Positions 6,497 through 7,402 of a DNA stretch of 7,402 bases are shown in pieces. Positions within the stretch are counted from its first letter, which is position 1. Each line of letters begins with the position of its first letter. The notes below the pieces were generated by a model. That model did no database searches. It had not been told where the DNA came from and saw nothing but the letters and a program-made list of their open reading frames with translations. The stretch comes from SIG291 sp045543455. Its GTDB lineage: Bacteria > Bacillota > Clostridia > Lachnospirales > Lachnospiraceae. Location of the stretch: positions 1 through 7,402 of the forward strand of contig JAZQMK010000040.1 in the NCBI GenBank assembly GCA_045543455.1, given 5' to 3'. Position numbers and translations under genes: made by a program.

Positions 6497-6691
6497 TTAT
6501 GATATTAATTGTTTGAGTTTTTCAATTTCTTCTCGCAGCTCTGCAATTGTATGTTCATTTTCTGCAAGCTTCTGTTCTTTTGTTGCGAGCATTTGTTCAC
6601 TTTCTGCAAGCTTCTGTTCGCTTTCTAGAATTTTTCTTTCTAAATTCGCTATATCTTTTTCTGCCTGTTCCGCCGTATATTCCAAAATCAT
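6497..6691 (-). CDS. Possible intragenic small protein: C-terminal coiled-coil fragment of the Rpn gene
   Basis: In the same frame as the Rpn gene, an ATG at 6691 (Met223 of the full protein) is preceded by GAGGT (6703-6699) with a seven-base spacer. Translation from here would give a 64-residue protein made of a short helix and the entire heptad-repeat tail. The other in-frame Met codons of the last third that I examined (6766, 6733, 6592) have no comparable ribosome binding site. In E. coli, rpn genes are reported to make a short C-terminal protein (RpnS) from an internal start, which binds and inhibits the full-length nuclease. By analogy this could be an antitoxin. The internal start is visible; expression and function are inferred. 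Confidence 0.4.
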   Translation of the reverse strand: MILEYTAEQAEKDIANLERKILESEQKLAESEQMLATKEQKLAENEHTIAELREEIEKLKQLIS

Positions 6692-7357
6692 ACCTACAAC
6701 CTCGTTTCTTCTTTCTATAAAAAATTCAGTCATAACTTTGTTCGAAATACAGTAATCAATGGCCATGTTAGCCGCTTCAGTTTTTGTTATGCCTTCTTTC
6801 TTATTATATTCTCGAAACTTTTCATTGTAAAGACTATAACCACGTAAAACTTCACATTTTTCAAGTAATTCTCTATTGTGAGAACAATTAATATTTAACA
6901 TTGTAACTGTTAATTCCAAATCTCCTGGTATCTTCTTATTCTCGAATGCGTCTGATAATTTTAATATTTGTTTATCAGGATATTCTTCATTTCCATTATA
7001 AAAAACAACACATTTTGGAGTAGGTAATTTTACAAGTTTTGTTCCATATAAGTTTGCTTCTGCTATTTTTATTATTTTTTCAAAAGAATTAGATATATAA
7101 AATAAACTTCTTAACGGCATGTTAGGATTATATGTAGACTGATGTTCATATAAATTAAATGTATTATTCAACATAAGAGATACATCATTTTTAATATTAA
7201 TAAAAACGACATTTTCCAATGTAGTTATTTTCACCTCCTCTGGATTATCATAGTTTGAATCATTTAATGCATTATATACCTGTAATGCATATTCTTTTTG
7301 CGAGAGCATATAGCTAAATAGCGAGCTTTTATACTCTCGATTCACTTCGTTTGCCAT
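6497..7357 (-). CDS. Rpn-family recombination-promoting nuclease / putative transposase (PD-(D/E)XK)
   Basis: A 286-residue protein of the Rpn/transposase_31-like family common in Lachnospiraceae. It starts MANEVNREYKSSLFSYML, then shows NDVSLML with candidate catalytic D58 and LYEHQSTYNPNMPLR with E71 and Q73. This is the D...ExQ variant of the PD-(D/E)XK nuclease core. FYNG near 119-122 and a helical region (about 150-225) follow. The C-terminal tail (about 242-286) consists of heptad repeats such as KLAESEQ, MLATKEQ and KLAENEH, predicting a coiled coil. E. coli relatives are DNA endonucleases linked to recombination and phage defence. Start choice: TTG at 7363 is possible, but AGGAGGTG (7366-7373) is better spaced for the ATG at 7357, and homologues begin shortly before NREYK. 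No transposon ends or integrase are seen, so a truly mobile role is unsupported. Confidence 0.85.
   Translation of the reverse strand: MANEVNREYKSSLFSYMLSQKEYALQVYNALNDSNYDNPEEVKITTLENVVFINIKNDVSLMLNNTFNLYEHQSTYNPNMPLRSLFYISNSFEKIIKIAEANLYGTKLVKLPTPKCVVFYNGNEEYPDKQILKLSDAFENKKIPGDLELTVTMLNINCSHNRELLEKCEVLRGYSLYNEKFREYNKKEGITKTEAANMAIDYCISNKVMTEFFIERRNEVVGMILEYTAEQAEKDIANLERKILESEQKLAESEQMLATKEQKLAENEHTIAELREEIEKLKQLIS
6500..6634 (-). repeat. 21-base heptad-coding repeat array in the Rpn tail
   Basis: About six consecutive seven-residue units (KILESEQ, KLAESEQ, MLATKEQ, KLAENEH, TIAELRE, EIEKLKQ) are encoded here. At the DNA level 6552-6577 and 6594-6619 are 26-base direct copies with one mismatch, offset by 42 bases or two units. 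The similarity suggests recent duplication, and length variation of the coiled coil by slippage or recombination is plausible. Confidence 0.8.
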
Positions 7358-7365
7358 AGGCAAAA

Positions 7366-7373
7366 CACCTCCT
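7366..7373 (-). promoter_or_regulatory. Ribosome binding site of the Rpn gene
   Basis: AGGAGGTG on the minus strand (7373-7366) is a near-perfect anti-16S match. It lies 8 bases before the ATG at 7357 but only 2 bases (counting from the end of AGGAGGTG) before the alternative TTG at 7363, which supports the ATG. Only about 30 bases upstream remain in the window, and no promoter can be judged. Confidence 0.7.
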
Positions 7374-7402
7374 AAGATTTAATTCTCAATAGCTGATAGA
7401 TT

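Noticed and set aside
6497..7357. Rpn gene as part of an active transposon
   Set aside because: The family name includes transposase, but no terminal inverted repeats, target duplications or partner genes are visible. A resident nuclease/defence role fits better.

Overview
The window looks like a low-GC Firmicutes chromosome, most likely an anaerobic gut or rumen Clostridia of the Lachnospiraceae type. This is inferred from AT-rich intergenic DNA, strong AGGAGG-type ribosome binding sites, a biotin-dependent sodium-pump decarboxylase operon, a clostridial DacF-like carboxypeptidase and an Rpn-family gene of the kind common in that group. No marker gene is present, so the family assignment is tentative. 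Every convincing gene lies on the minus strand, so transcription runs from high to low coordinates. The plus-strand open frames are shadows.

Layout in transcription order. (1) 7357-6497: an Rpn-family PD-(D/E)XK nuclease with a C-terminal heptad-repeat coiled coil. A well-placed internal ribosome binding site and ATG inside it could produce a separate 64-residue tail protein. (2) 6485-6433: a hairpin whose 3' arm carries the ribosome binding site of the next gene and ends in a U-tract touching its ATG. (3) 6432-5209: a secreted D-alanyl-D-alanine carboxypeptidase (DacF/PBP5 type). (4) 5208-5180: a good candidate promoter, then 5143-3677, a polytopic membrane protein resembling GT-C type glycosyltransferases, function unproven. 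(5) 3646-3618: a promoter, then a tight five-gene operon running off the left edge: carboxyltransferase (3568-2174), OadG/MmdD-like membrane anchor (2161-1811), biotin carrier (1805-1434), Na+-translocating beta subunit (1417-260) and the start of an OadA/5S-type carboxyltransferase (246-1).

The operon should build a membrane complex in which a carboxyl group is moved from a substrate onto biotin on the carrier and then released as CO2 at the beta subunit, with export of Na+. It is unusual in encoding two different kinds of carboxyltransferase, an MmdA/12S-like one and an OadA/5S-like one, around one biotin carrier and one pump. The MmdA-like subunit is also divergent at several active-site glycine motifs, so its substrate is uncertain. 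The two most interesting items are this possible sodium-coupled transcarboxylase and the possible intragenic partner protein within the Rpn gene.
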